Shown: in pieces, positions 1 through 8,657 of the stretch | Numbering within the stretch: position 1 is the first letter of the stretch | Layout of the letters: each line of letters starts with the position of its first letter | Assembly (NCBI GenBank): GCA_963827085.1 | Contig: CAWGZY010000005.1 | Coordinates: 558,001-622,000 of the forward strand | Direction of reading: 5' to 3' | Length of the DNA: 64,000 nucleotides | From: JAGVPT01 sp963827085 | GTDB lineage: Bacteria > Bacteroidota > Ignavibacteria > UBA10030 > UBA8401 | Notes under the pieces: model-generated | Databases searched by the model: none | The model's input: only the letters and a program-made list of their open reading frames with translations | Told to the model about the DNA's origin: nothing | Position numbers and translations under genes: made by a program

Positions 1-20
1 TTGCCGTAGAGAAAAAAACA

Positions 21-59
21 AATCCCCGAATGCGAAAACGCGTTCGGGGATTTTTATTT
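21..59 (+). terminator. Intrinsic terminator of an upstream gene
   Basis: A 14-bp stem (21-34 pairs with 39-52, one G-U pair) closes an AAAA tetraloop and runs into a T-rich tail. It would end a rightward transcript entering from before the window and insulate the peptidase gene that follows. Confidence 0.85.
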
Positions 60-134
60 GAATGAGAATTATTTATATTGCCGCATATATATTAGGCGGC
101 GATGCGCTCTCAATAATCGTAGAGGACATATTCT

Positions 135-1343
135 ATGTCAAAAGCTGATGAAGTAGTTCAAAGAATCTCTGCAATTCAGACAACGCTCAAAAACTATAAT
201 CTTGACGGATGGTTGTTATATAATTTTCGGCAATCAAATGTCTTTGCTTCAAAATTGTTGGAACTTCCATCTCATTTAACCCAGATGCGGCGGTACTTCT
301 ACTTTATTCCTGCAGAAGGAACGCCGCAGAAACTGGTTCATGGTATCGAACAATACAATCTTGACCATCTTCCCGGGGAAAAAACAGTGTATGTCAGCTG
401 GCAATCGCTTCAGGATGGATTGAAAAAGGCTCTTGCCGGAGTGGCATCTGTTGCGATGGAGTACTCCCCAAATAATGCGATACCCTATGTTTCAAAAGTC
501 GATGCCGGAACGGTCGAACTGATCCGTTCATTCGGCGTCACAGTTGTCTCCTCCGCAGATATCGTGCAATATTTTGAAGCCCGCTGGACGGATGCGCAGC
601 GCGCCGATCAGTTTGAAACGTCAAGAGTATTGCGAAAGACGGTTGATGTCGCATTCGGATTCATCGGTGAAAGACTGCGCGCCGGACAAAAAATAACGGA
701 ATACGACGTCCAACAGCGAATGGTACAATACTTCAAGGAGAATAGTCTCGTTATCGACGACGCTCCAAATTGCTCGGTAAACGCTAACGGAGCAAATCCT
801 CACTATGAACCGACGAAGGAAATTTTTTCGGAGGTCAAAAAAGGAGATTGTGTCTTGATCGACCTTTGGGCGAAGAGCAACAAACCGGAAAGCGTGTATT
901 CTGATATTACGTGGGTGGCGTATGCAGGAGAGAATATTCCCGCCAAGTATCAAAAAGTTTTTGAAATCGTCAAAGGCGCGCGTGATACGGCAGTAGACTA
1001 TTTAAAGAGAGAATTCGCGGGCGGACGGAAAATACGAGGATGCGACGTGGATGATATCACCCGCAAATACATCGCCGACAAAGGTTATGGCGAATATTTT
1101 ATTCATCGCACCGGCCACAACATCGGCGAGGAAGTCCATGGAAACGGCGCCAACATCGATAACCTTGAGACCCATGACCAGCGCGAAATTATTCCCGAAA
1201 CGTGTTTTTCCATCGAACCCGGTATTTATCTCCCCGGCGAATTTGGCGTTCGACTGGAAATTGACGTTTACGTGTCGAAAGAAAAAAAGGTCATCATACC
1301 CGGCGAACCGATCCAACAAGAAATTGTCAAGATTCATTGTTGA
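135..1343 (+). CDS. M24-family Xaa-Pro-type metallopeptidase
   Basis: The 402-residue product has the layout of M24 aminopeptidases/prolidases: an N-terminal creatinase-like domain (about 1-165) and a C-terminal pita-bread catalytic domain. Candidate metal ligands are Asp243, Asp257, His328 (in HRTGHNIGEEVHGNGAN), Glu361 (in FSIEPGIYLPGEFGVR) and Glu375. It probably removes N-terminal residues preceding proline, or splits Xaa-Pro dipeptides, in the cytoplasm; no signal peptide is visible. The ATG is preceded by GAGG at good spacing. The usual DxGa motif around the first Asp is altered to DLWAK, so substrate preference may differ. The gene stands alone, converging on argH. Confidence 0.85.
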   Translation: MSKADEVVQRISAIQTTLKNYNLDGWLLYNFRQSNVFASKLLELPSHLTQMRRYFYFIPAEGTPQKLVHGIEQYNLDHLPGEKTVYVSWQSLQDGLKKALAGVASVAMEYSPNNAIPYVSKVDAGTVELIRSFGVTVVSSADIVQYFEARWTDAQRADQFETSRVLRKTVDVAFGFIGERLRAGQKITEYDVQQRMVQYFKENSLVIDDAPNCSVNANGANPHYEPTKEIFSEVKKGDCVLIDLWAKSNKPESVYSDITWVAYAGENIPAKYQKVFEIVKGARDTAVDYLKREFAGGRKIRGCDVDDITRKYIADKGYGEYFIHRTGHNIGEEVHGNGANIDNLETHDQREIIPETCFSIEPGIYLPGEFGVRLEIDVYVSKEKKVIIPGEPIQQEIVKIHC

Positions 1344-1442
1344 TTGCTAATCAAGAGGAGCCGTGTGGCTATTTTTCTCCGGCCAAATCGAAGGCGTGCG
1401 TTCGCCTGTTGTTTCGAAAGGACGTTTCACGGTTCATTGTGT

Positions 1443-2837
1443 TTACACTTTTCTATTCCTGAGCACACGCGTCCAATGGACAATTTGTTTTTTCACTTCC
1501 TGGGGAGACGTGCTGCCGGCGGACTTCTTGTGTTCGATGCTTTTGTGCGGATCGAGAAGATCGAACACATCCTCTTCAAGTAAGGCCGAAAAGCGTATCA
1601 ACTCGGGCAGTGAAAACTGTGAAAGGCTTTTCTTGTGTTCAATTGCGTGAGCAACAACCTTTCCCGTAATCGCATGAGCATCTCGGAAAGGAGTTCCTTT
1701 TTTTACAAGGTAATCTGCTATCTCAGTAGCAGTCAGAAAATCGTTCTTCAATTCCTCTTCAAACCTATTCTTTTCAAATTTCGTGTGGACGAGAATGTGG
1801 GAGAAAATAAACAGACATTGCCGTGTTGTCGCGACCGCATCGAAAAGAGGGAATTTGTCTTCCTGCATGTCGCGGTTGTAGGCAAGCGGCAGTCCCTTCA
1901 TTATTGTCAGTATATTTACTAAGTCTCCGAACACCCTTCCCGCTTTTCCGCGAACAAGCTCCACCATGTCGGGATTCTTTTTCTGGGGCATGATGCTGCT
2001 TCCGGTTGTATAGGCATCGTCGGTTTTTGCAAAGGCGAACTCTTGCGAGCTCCAGAGCACGATCTCTTCTGCGAGCCTGCTCAGATGGGTCATCACGATG
2101 CTGCAAGCGGAAATGAATTCGATAAGATAATCGCGGTCGCTTACAGCATCCATGCTGTTCTCAACTATGCCATCGAACCCGAGCTTGCGTGCAACCATGG
2201 CCCGGTCGATCGGGAAGGAGGTGCCGGCTAATGCCGCGGCGCCGAGGGGAAGTTTATTCATCCGCTTGTAGCAGTCCTGGAGGCGCTCAAAGTCTCGTTC
2301 GAACATCGAGGTATATGCGAGAAGATGATGTGAAAGGTAGATCGGCTGCGCGCGCTGGAGGTGCGTGTAGCCGGGCATGATGGTGTCAAAGTATTTCTCA
2401 GCCTTGAACAACAAAACGCGTTGAAGCTGCAGGATGAGTTTTTGCATCTCGCGGATTGCGCCTCGAAGATGCAGCCGCTCGTCCAGCGCAACCTGATCGT
2501 TCCTGCTGCGCCCTGTGTGAAGTTTTCCTCCGATCGGCCCAATTTTTTGGATTAGCCGTTGTTCAATCGCCATGTGAACATCTTCTTTTTCCCACGAAAG
2601 CTCAAGTTTCCCTGAGTCAATTTCTTTCGCGATGGTTCTCAATGCGGTTCGAATGCGGCGCGACTCCTCCAATGAAATAATTTTTACCGCTGCAAGCATC
2701 TCCACATGAGCGATACTTCCGGCGATATCTTCCTGGTACAATTGCTTATCGAGATCAACGGAGGAAGAGAATTTGAGAGCTATTTCCGACAGCGGTTCTT
2801 TAAATCTTCCGCTCCACAACGGCTGTTGATGTGCCAT
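1443..2837 (-). CDS. argH: Argininosuccinate lyase
   Basis: ArgH splits argininosuccinate into arginine and fumarate, the last step of arginine synthesis. The 464-residue protein carries the fumarase/aspartase-superfamily signature GSSIMPQKKNPD at about 279-290, which holds the catalytic serine loop, plus the N-terminal LWSGRF and the GRSRNDQVALD motif. A TTG two codons upstream is open, but GAGGAG lies 6 nt before the ATG at 2837 and abuts the TTG, so the ATG is preferred. No other arginine gene is adjacent; the upstream neighbour rplI is separated by a strong terminator. Confidence 0.95.
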   Translation of the reverse strand: MAHQQPLWSGRFKEPLSEIALKFSSSVDLDKQLYQEDIAGSIAHVEMLAAVKIISLEESRRIRTALRTIAKEIDSGKLELSWEKEDVHMAIEQRLIQKIGPIGGKLHTGRSRNDQVALDERLHLRGAIREMQKLILQLQRVLLFKAEKYFDTIMPGYTHLQRAQPIYLSHHLLAYTSMFERDFERLQDCYKRMNKLPLGAAALAGTSFPIDRAMVARKLGFDGIVENSMDAVSDRDYLIEFISACSIVMTHLSRLAEEIVLWSSQEFAFAKTDDAYTTGSSIMPQKKNPDMVELVRGKAGRVFGDLVNILTIMKGLPLAYNRDMQEDKFPLFDAVATTRQCLFIFSHILVHTKFEKNRFEEELKNDFLTATEIADYLVKKGTPFRDAHAITGKVVAHAIEHKKSLSQFSLPELIRFSALLEEDVFDLLDPHKSIEHKKSAGSTSPQEVKKQIVHWTRVLRNRKV

Positions 2838-2865
2838 GTACAACTCCTCACTCTAAAGGGTATGA

Positions 2866-2906
2866 TAAAAAAAATACCTGACAGTCTCTTTCGCGACGTC
2901 AGGTAT
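2866..2906 (-). terminator. Terminator after rplI
   Basis: Read leftward, ATACCTGAC (2906-2898) pairs with GTCAGGTAT (2882-2874) across a 15-nt loop and is followed by eight T. An A-run on the other side makes it potentially bidirectional. It ends the rpsF-rpsR-rplI transcript before argH. Confidence 0.88.
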
Positions 2907-2926
2907 AAAAAAAGATTATCGGCAGG

Positions 2927-3370
2927 TCATTCCCGGACAACCCACACTTTTGCTTTTCCACTGACTTTAGTATGGAGTTTCACCGGTACCTCAAAAATGC
3001 CGAGGGTTTTGATCGGTTCTTCAAGCTCGATCGTCCGCTTATCTACCGTGAACCCTTTTTCCTTCAATGCATCGGCAATCATCTGGGATGTGACGGAGCC
3101 GAACAGCTTGTCGTCTTCGCCGACTTTCATCGGAATTGTCACGGAAAGTTTTTCGAGCTCAACGCCGAGTTTTTCCGCATCCTTAAATTGCTTCTGTTCC
3201 TGCCGTTCATGCTGCTTCTTTTCTTCTTCGAGGGCGCGCAGGCTGCTTGTTGTTGCCCGGTACGCTATGCTCCTTGGAATAAGGTAATTCCGTGCGTAGC
3301 CGTCTTTTACGGCGACGACTTCGCCGATTTTTCCCAGGCTTTCAAAATCCTGACGTAAAATGACTTTCAT
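2927..3370 (-). CDS. rplI: 50S ribosomal protein L9
   Basis: L9 binds 23S rRNA with its N-terminal domain and projects a second RNA-binding domain on a long helix. The 147-residue protein shows the N-terminal MKVILRQDFESLGKIGEVV and the charged connecting helix (about 45-80), matching family length. It is the last gene of rpsF-rpsR-rplI and is followed by an intrinsic terminator. Confidence 0.96.
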   Translation of the reverse strand: MKVILRQDFESLGKIGEVVAVKDGYARNYLIPRSIAYRATTSSLRALEEEKKQHERQEQKQFKDAEKLGVELEKLSVTIPMKVGEDDKLFGSVTSQMIADALKEKGFTVDKRTIELEEPIKTLGIFEVPVKLHTKVSGKAKVWVVRE

Positions 3371-3400
3371 ACTTTCTCCAGCGTTCTTATTGAGTGCAAT

Positions 3401-3685
3401 TTATTTAATGGCATCGGATACAAAGGGGAGCAGCGCAAGATGCCGCGCTCGTTTGATCGCCTTCACCAGCTGGCGCTGATGTTTGGCGCATGAACCGGTG
3501 ATACGCTTTGGAATTATTTTTCCCTGTTCGGTGATGAAGCGGTATAATTTCTTTTCATCCTTGTAATCGATGTAGATCTCTTTCGAGTCGCAGAAACGGC
3601 ATGTGCGTTTTTTTCGAATTGCATTCGAGTCGCGCTTTTCCCGCCGGTCGTCGCCGCCTCGCCGATTTTGACTTTGATGGAACAC
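3401..3685 (-). CDS. rpsR: 30S ribosomal protein S18
   Basis: This 94-residue protein matches S18: basic N-terminus, CRFCDSKE, YKDEKKLYRFITEQGKI, RITGSCAKHQRQL and a C-terminal IKRARHLALLPF. The cysteines suggest a zinc-binding form. S18 pairs with S6 on the small-subunit platform, in line with its place directly after rpsF. The ssb gene often found between rpsF and rpsR in other bacteria is absent here. Confidence 0.95.
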   Translation of the reverse strand: MFHQSQNRRGGDDRREKRDSNAIRKKRTCRFCDSKEIYIDYKDEKKLYRFITEQGKIIPKRITGSCAKHQRQLVKAIKRARHLALLPFVSDAIK

Positions 3686-3756
3686 GATGATTTCTCCTTT
3701 TTAATTTCTATTACTGTTTTCGAAAAGTTTACAGGAATTTCGCACTCTACAATCGG

Positions 3757-4143
3757 TTAAACGACGACATCTCCCACGCCGGGTGCAGCCGCAGCCGCTT
3801 GACTCTTTAGGAGTGCAGAAGCGATTTCCTTTGCTTTCAGCGCTTTTTTGTCTAATTGTATCGTCAAATAACGGATGATTTGCTCGTCCAATTGATAGTG
3901 CCGGTCCATTTTGGCGATGAGGTCGCCGGGTCCTTTGAATTCAAAGAAGGCGTAGAAGCCGTTGTTCTTTTTGTCGACAGTGTAGGCGAGGCGTTTTCGG
4001 CCCCATTTTTCAAGCGAGCGGACTTCGCCGCCGTTCTTCACGATGACTTCCTTTACTTTTTCGATGACGGCGTCAATCTGAGCGTCGTCGAGCGTAGCAT
4101 TGACGATGAATGTCGTCTCGTAAATTTTGTATTCCTTTTCCAA
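3757..4143 (-). CDS. rpsF: 30S ribosomal protein S6
   Basis: The 128-residue protein fits S6: YETTFIVNATLDD at the start, the WGRKRLAYTVDKK strand region, and an extended Lys/Ala-rich C-terminus ending in PGVGDVVV. S6 binds 16S rRNA together with S18, encoded next. It is the first ribosomal gene of a three-gene set; the 156 bp upstream toward pth hold a heptamer repeat and probably its promoter region. Confidence 0.95.
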   Translation of the reverse strand: MEKEYKIYETTFIVNATLDDAQIDAVIEKVKEVIVKNGGEVRSLEKWGRKRLAYTVDKKNNGFYAFFEFKGPGDLIAKMDRHYQLDEQIIRYLTIQLDKKALKAKEIASALLKSQAAAAAPGVGDVVV

Positions 4144-4219
4144 CGATGTACCTCCTATGGACGTGTAATGATGGTCCCATCTCTTTTATGATGGAACAGG
4201 GTGCTGTATTTTAAAAAAT

Positions 4220-4263
4220 AAGTGAAAAGTGAAAAGTTAAGGGCTAAAAGCTAAGAGCTAATA
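4220..4263. repeat. Heptamer tandem repeats (two types)
   Basis: Two short tandem arrays lie end to end between rpsF and pth: three copies of AAGTGAA-like heptamers (4220-4240, last copy AAGTTAA) and three of GCTAAAA-like heptamers (4243-4263). This resembles the short tandemly repeated heptamers described in cyanobacteria. Function is unknown. Confidence 0.6.
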
Positions 4264-4299
4264 ACCGATTACTTTAAACAAAGAAAACTTAATACTGAT

Positions 4300-4941
4300 T
4301 TACACTGCAAGGTTGTCATCTAAAAACGACCTATTGAAATTGTTCATTGCGAATTCAATTCCATTAATGATCAATGCAAGGACGGCATCGCGCGCATGTG
4401 CGATCATTGTTGCCGCCAACTGAGCCTCGTCCTTTTCAAAAGGAGAGAGGACATACGCCGACATCAGCTCTTTTCGGTCCTGCGTCGGACATGTTGAGCC
4501 TGCAATTCCAAGACGCAAACGGGGGATATTTTCTGTTTGCAATTGGTAAATAATCGAAGCGAGCCCGTTATGTCCGCCGTCGCTTCCATCAGCTCGAATT
4601 CTTAATGTCCCCAGCGGGAGCTGAAAATCGTCGACGATGATGAGCAAATCAGAAGCCCGGACATTGAATTGCTCCATGATCTGGACGACCGCCGCTCCGC
4701 TTTCATTCATGTATGTCAGAGGAGTCGCAAGAAGCAAGCGCCGGCTTTCGATCGCACACTCGGAAAAAAGGAAATCCCCGTTGCCGTCGAGCATCCGTGA
4801 ACGCAACGACTGCGACAGCGACGCCACAACATCGAATCCAACATTGTGCCTTGTCGATGAATATCGTTTGCCGGGATTGCCTAATCCGACAACGCATAAT
4901 ACTTTCTCTGAATCCGCTTCTTCGTCAAAGAATTTCTGCAA
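4300..4941 (-). CDS. pth: Peptidyl-tRNA hydrolase
   Basis: Pth releases peptides from peptidyl-tRNA that drops off ribosomes. The 213-residue protein has VVGLGNPGKRYSSTRHNVGF with catalytic His32, TYMNESG and IIVDDFQLPLG. The start is a TTG at 4941 without a clear Shine-Dalgarno sequence; no ATG or GTG in frame precedes the essential first strand, so the start is the least certain part. It follows rplY by 64 bp in the common rplY-pth order. Confidence 0.93.
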   Translation of the reverse strand: MQKFFDEEADSEKVLCVVGLGNPGKRYSSTRHNVGFDVVASLSQSLRSRMLDGNGDFLFSECAIESRRLLLATPLTYMNESGAAVVQIMEQFNVRASDLLIIVDDFQLPLGTLRIRADGSDGGHNGLASIIYQLQTENIPRLRLGIAGSTCPTQDRKELMSAYVLSPFEKDEAQLAATMIAHARDAVLALIINGIEFAMNNFNRSFLDDNLAV

Positions 4942-5005
4942 TGAGGGAGATGCTAATTAAGAAAAATTTCTCAAAGAACAAAAAAAATCACTGTCGGGTG
5001 TTGAA

Positions 5006-5779
5006 TTACTTCTTATCATCTTTCTTAGTGGGAGCTGCCGGCGCTGTTTTTGCAGCCGGTGCCGCTGCTTTGCCGGCTGGAGCTGTTTTGGCGCCCGGCG
5101 CCGTGGCTTTCGCTCCGCCAGGTGCTGGTTCAGCGCCTTCTTCGCCTTCTTCAGGCTTCTTGCCCTTTGCAATAACCTCCGGCTCGGCAAGAGTTGTCGC
5201 GGCTGCCGCGTCAGCAGGCGTTTCCTCTTTCAATATGGTCGGCGGAACGACGGCGACAATCGTGCTGGATTCGCTTTCAAGAATCTTCACGTTATCGACC
5301 TTGATATCACGGATGTGGACCGACTGATTGATTCCAAGTTCCGTAATATTGACTTCAATATGATCGGGAATAAATTTAGGTAAGCAGGATACTTTGAGTC
5401 GGTGCATCACATGCTGAACGGTTCCGCCGTCTTTAACACCTTTCGGCGTACCGCTGAGCATCACAGGCACCTCGATGGTTAATTCTTCATCTGCACGAAC
5501 TCCTTGCAGATCGAAGTGGATAGGTAGCTCTGATACGGGGTCGAACTGAACGTTGCGAAGCACACAGGTTTTTGATTCGCCGTTGTCGAGCTTGAGGCTC
5601 ACGATGTGCGCTTCCGAGGTATAGATGAGCGGTTTCAATCCAAACGGAGTTGCCGCAATGTGGATATTCTGTTCGCCGCGCGAATAGTATTCGCCCGGAA
5701 TTTTACCGGACCGCCGCATTGCTTTTGTACGCTTCCCGGTGTGTGTGCGGACTTCCGCTTGAAGAACTACTTCTGACAT
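5006..5779 (-). CDS. rplY: 50S ribosomal protein L25, CTC form
   Basis: L25/TL5/CTC proteins bind 5S rRNA. At 257 residues this is the long form: a 5S-binding domain (about 1-92), then a beta domain (about 95-185) with FDLQGVRADEELTIEVPV and the LPKFIPDHIEVN motif. Residues from about 190 onward form a low-complexity Ala/Pro/Lys/Glu-rich tail ending in KKDDKK, probably disordered. It lies 19 bp after prs, a widespread pairing. Confidence 0.93.
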   Translation of the reverse strand: MSEVVLQAEVRTHTGKRTKAMRRSGKIPGEYYSRGEQNIHIAATPFGLKPLIYTSEAHIVSLKLDNGESKTCVLRNVQFDPVSELPIHFDLQGVRADEELTIEVPVMLSGTPKGVKDGGTVQHVMHRLKVSCLPKFIPDHIEVNITELGINQSVHIRDIKVDNVKILESESSTIVAVVPPTILKEETPADAAAATTLAEPEVIAKGKKPEEGEEGAEPAPGGAKATAPGAKTAPAGKAAAPAAKTAPAAPTKKDDKK

Positions 5780-5798
5780 GACTTACTCCTTTAAGAAA

Positions 5799-6752
5799 CT
5801 AATCGTCTTGAGTTTTATCTTTATCGACATCAAAAAGCGAGCTGATGGATTTGTTGTCGAAGGAACGGTGGATTGCTTCGGCAAAAATCTTGGCGACGGA
5901 CATGACTTCGATTCTCAGCGATGATTGCTTCAATTGTATGGTATCCGTTACGAGCAATTTCGACATGTCTGATCCGTTAATGCGCTCCATCGCTTTTCCT
6001 GAAAGAATCGGATGTGTGCAGGCGCCGTAGACCTCTTTTGCGCCGGCATCCTTCAGGGTTTTCACGGCGCTGGTAAATGTTCCTGCCGTATCGATCAAAT
6101 CGTCAACGATGAGGACATTTCTTCCTTTGACCTCACCGACGATGTTCATGACTTCTACCTCGTTAGGAGCCGGCCTGCGTTTGTCGATCAACACGAGATC
6201 GGCATCCAACCTCTTTGCATACGCTCTCGCCATCTTTATTCCTCCCACATCGGGGGAGACTACCGTCAAATCGGAAATTTTTTTCTTTCGATAGTAATCG
6301 ACAAAAACCACGGACGAATATAAATGGTCGACCGGAATATCAAAAAATCCCTGGATTTGAGGTGCATGCAAATCCATTGTGATAATTCTATCAGCGCCGG
6401 ATTGTGTCAACAGATTTGCAACGAGTTTTGCCGTAATTGCTACACGGGGTTGATCCTTGCGATCCTGCCGCGCGTATCCGAAATAAGGAATGACCGCAGT
6501 TACCTTTCGTGCCGACGCTCGTTTTGCCGCGTCAATCGCGAGCAAAAGCTCCATCAAATTGTCTGCGGGTGGATTCGTCGGTTGAATAATGTAGACGTCG
6601 GCGCCGCGGACATTGTCAATGAACTTTACCCAAAGCTCGCCGTCGCTGAAGTTGCGAATGTCAATCCCGCCCAGTTCTTCGCCGAGATTTTTTGAAATCT
6701 GCTCGGCCAATTGGGGGTTTGCCCTGCCGGAAAAAATCTTTAATCGATACAT
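5799..6752 (-). CDS. prs: Ribose-phosphate pyrophosphokinase
   Basis: Prs makes PRPP from ribose 5-phosphate and ATP for nucleotide, histidine and tryptophan synthesis. The 317-residue protein shows the class I motifs: FSDGELWVKFIDNVRG, YFGYARQDRKD, the metal-binding DLHAPQIQGFF, and the PRPP loop VDDLIDTAGTF. It is the first gene of the leftward prs-rplY-pth run, and a near-consensus promoter lies about 110 bp upstream. Confidence 0.95.
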   Translation of the reverse strand: MYRLKIFSGRANPQLAEQISKNLGEELGGIDIRNFSDGELWVKFIDNVRGADVYIIQPTNPPADNLMELLLAIDAAKRASARKVTAVIPYFGYARQDRKDQPRVAITAKLVANLLTQSGADRIITMDLHAPQIQGFFDIPVDHLYSSVVFVDYYRKKKISDLTVVSPDVGGIKMARAYAKRLDADLVLIDKRRPAPNEVEVMNIVGEVKGRNVLIVDDLIDTAGTFTSAVKTLKDAGAKEVYGACTHPILSGKAMERINGSDMSKLLVTDTIQLKQSSLRIEVMSVAKIFAEAIHRSFDNKSISSLFDVDKDKTQDD

Positions 6753-6858
6753 GCGACGTTCACTTTATCAAACGAACTGGAGTATCGGCACAGCCGACCG
6801 GTTTTTTTTGTCTCTGCAATGGGGAAAACTCTCAACGAATTTTCTTTTAAGCTTATAA

Positions 6859-6887
6859 ATATAATAAATCCGGCAAAAAGAGTCAAT
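6859..6887 (-). promoter_or_regulatory. Sigma-70-type promoter for prs
   Basis: On the minus strand TTGACT (6887-6882) and TATATT (6864-6859) are separated by exactly 17 nt and point at prs. The rest of the 318-bp gap 6753-7070 shows no gene; an 82-codon minus-strand reading frame there overlaps this promoter and resembles nothing. Confidence 0.75.
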
Positions 6888-7070
6888 AATTTTTTAGTAA
6901 AGAATATGGCGTTGACGAAGGAGTCGGATATTGTCCGAGGTACATCTGCGAGAAACATCGCAACGAAATTTGGAAGTGATGATATCACTTTGCACTGTTG
7001 TATTATGCAGTTACCGTAGTCATATCCTTGACATTCATACCTTCGTTGGCTATTTTCTTAATGGATTTTT

Positions 7071-7931
7071 ATGGATGAAATCATTGAACGTGCTTTCCAA
7101 GTCTCGACGCCGTCAGGAGTTGAATTGTATGGCGATATTCGATGGAAAGAAGGGATGTCGGATTCGGCGGGCAGAAAATTGCCGGTCATTATCGTCTGCC
7201 ATGGCTTTAAGGCGTTCAAGGATTGGGGGCCGTTTCCTGCGATAGGCCGGTATTTTGCCGAGTCCGGTTTTGTCTCTATTGTATTCAATTTCTCGCATAA
7301 TGGCATCGGAAAAAACTTTCGAAAATTTTCAGAACGAGAGAAATTTTCCGTTAACACATTCAGCCTCGAGTTAGAGGATGTCAACTCAATTCTCGACGCA
7401 ATTTCGATGGACCGAATTGATTGTCGGTTTATGGACAGCTCAAAAATCGGAATCGTGGGTCATTCCCGAGGCGGTGGAATAGCGATCATCAAAGCTCGAG
7501 AGGATAAAAGGATCAAAGCGGTTGCGGCATGGTCGACGGTCTCGCATTTTGACCGGTATACTGAAGCGCAGCGAAAGCGATGGAGGGAAAAAGGTTATGT
7601 TGGGCTTCCCTCCATTAATCCAGAGAGCTTGTTCAGATTACGTACAGATTTGCTCGACGATCTGGAAAAGAACGGAGAGAGGTTGAACATAAAGAACGCG
7701 GTGCATTACCTCGGGAAGCCGTTGCTCTTGATTCACGGAACCGCCGATCTTCCAGTCCCTATCGATGAAGTAAAGAGTCTTTACGAGATATCGGACAAGA
7801 CGATGACTGAACTCATTTTGCTGGAAGGAATCGGTCATATGTATGGAGCGCGGCAACCATATGTAAAACCAGCTTCAGCAATGAGTCGTGTTCTAGAACT
7901 CACTACTGCCTGGTTTCATAAACACTTCTGA
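7071..7931 (+). CDS. Alpha/beta hydrolase (dienelactone hydrolase-like)
   Basis: The 286-residue protein is a cytoplasmic serine hydrolase. Visible are the oxyanion region VIIVCHGFKAFKDWGPF, the nucleophile elbow GIVGHSRGGG, a late Asp in HGTADLPVPIDE and a final His in EGIGHMYGA, completing a Ser-Asp-His triad. The substrate cannot be told from sequence. It precedes bioY by 14 bp and the two are probably cotranscribed; a link to biotin or pimeloyl ester chemistry would be speculation. Confidence 0.82.
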   Translation: MDEIIERAFQVSTPSGVELYGDIRWKEGMSDSAGRKLPVIIVCHGFKAFKDWGPFPAIGRYFAESGFVSIVFNFSHNGIGKNFRKFSEREKFSVNTFSLELEDVNSILDAISMDRIDCRFMDSSKIGIVGHSRGGGIAIIKAREDKRIKAVAAWSTVSHFDRYTEAQRKRWREKGYVGLPSINPESLFRLRTDLLDDLEKNGERLNIKNAVHYLGKPLLLIHGTADLPVPIDEVKSLYEISDKTMTELILLEGIGHMYGARQPYVKPASAMSRVLELTTAWFHKHF

Positions 7932-7945
7932 CAATAAAAGGAGAT

Positions 7946-8536
7946 ATGATGGAGACAACAGATAAATTCTTTCAACGTGCGGCAGTATTGCCATTCACTG
8001 GAGAAAAATCGAACATCCTCGTTCAAACTTTATGGATTGTTGTTTTTGCTGCGTTGACTGCTCTTGGAGCACAAGTCGAGATTCCGCATCAGCCCGTTCC
8101 ATATACACTGCAAACATTCTTTGTTCTGCTGGGAGCTGCGTTTCTCGGAAGCCGCAACGGATCGATGAGTCAACTGTTGTATCTGGGTATTGGTTTGGCC
8201 GGTGCGCCCGTTTTTTCCGGCGGCAGTTTTGGTTTAGCACGAATGATTGGGCCGTCGGGCGGCTACCTGCTATGTTTTCCGATTGCATCGCTTTTGGTTG
8301 GATATCTTGTCCAGATTAGAACAGGATATTTGTGGACTCTGGTTGGAATGTTCTTAGGGCTTGTTGTAGTGTTTGCATGCGGCGCATCGTTTTTGGATCT
8401 CTTCTATCTTCACAATGTAAAAGAGTCGGTCGTTAACGGCTTTTTGATTTTCTCGTGGTGGGATATGTTGAAGCTTTCAGCAGCGGCCGCCATCTATAAT
8501 GAGTTTGCAAAGCGGTACAAGAAGCTTCCTGCGTAG
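7946..8536 (+). CDS. bioY: Biotin transporter BioY (S component)
   Basis: BioY is the membrane-embedded substrate-binding component of ECF-type biotin uptake. The 196-residue hydrophobic protein shows IPHQPVPYTLQTFFVLLGAA, LGSRNG..LLYLGIGLAGAPVF and IGPSGGYLLCFP, all family hallmarks, with about six membrane helices. AAAGGAG precedes two adjacent ATG codons. No ATPase or T component is nearby, so it either shares an energizing module encoded elsewhere or works alone. A strong terminator follows. Confidence 0.92.
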   Translation: MMETTDKFFQRAAVLPFTGEKSNILVQTLWIVVFAALTALGAQVEIPHQPVPYTLQTFFVLLGAAFLGSRNGSMSQLLYLGIGLAGAPVFSGGSFGLARMIGPSGGYLLCFPIASLLVGYLVQIRTGYLWTLVGMFLGLVVVFACGASFLDLFYLHNVKESVVNGFLIFSWWDMLKLSAAAAIYNEFAKRYKKLPA

Positions 8537-8560
8537 GAATATTCTTCGACAAGATTACAA

Positions 8561-8587
8561 GCCTCTCAGAAAATGAGAGGCTTTTTT
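8561..8587 (+). terminator. Terminator after bioY
   Basis: GCCTCTCA (8561-8568) pairs with TGAGAGGC (8574-8581), leaving a 5-nt loop, followed by TTTTTTG. It separates bioY from the convergent arsenic operon. Confidence 0.9.
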
Positions 8588-8657
8588 GTTTTTTCTCATT
8601 CCTGAGGTCTAAATTCAGCATGAATCTCCTCTTCGGCAGCGGCATACAGTGCATCTT

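Noticed and set aside
6740..6988. 82-codon minus-strand frame upstream of prs
   Set aside because: It contains the prs promoter, has no ribosome site and no recognisable content.
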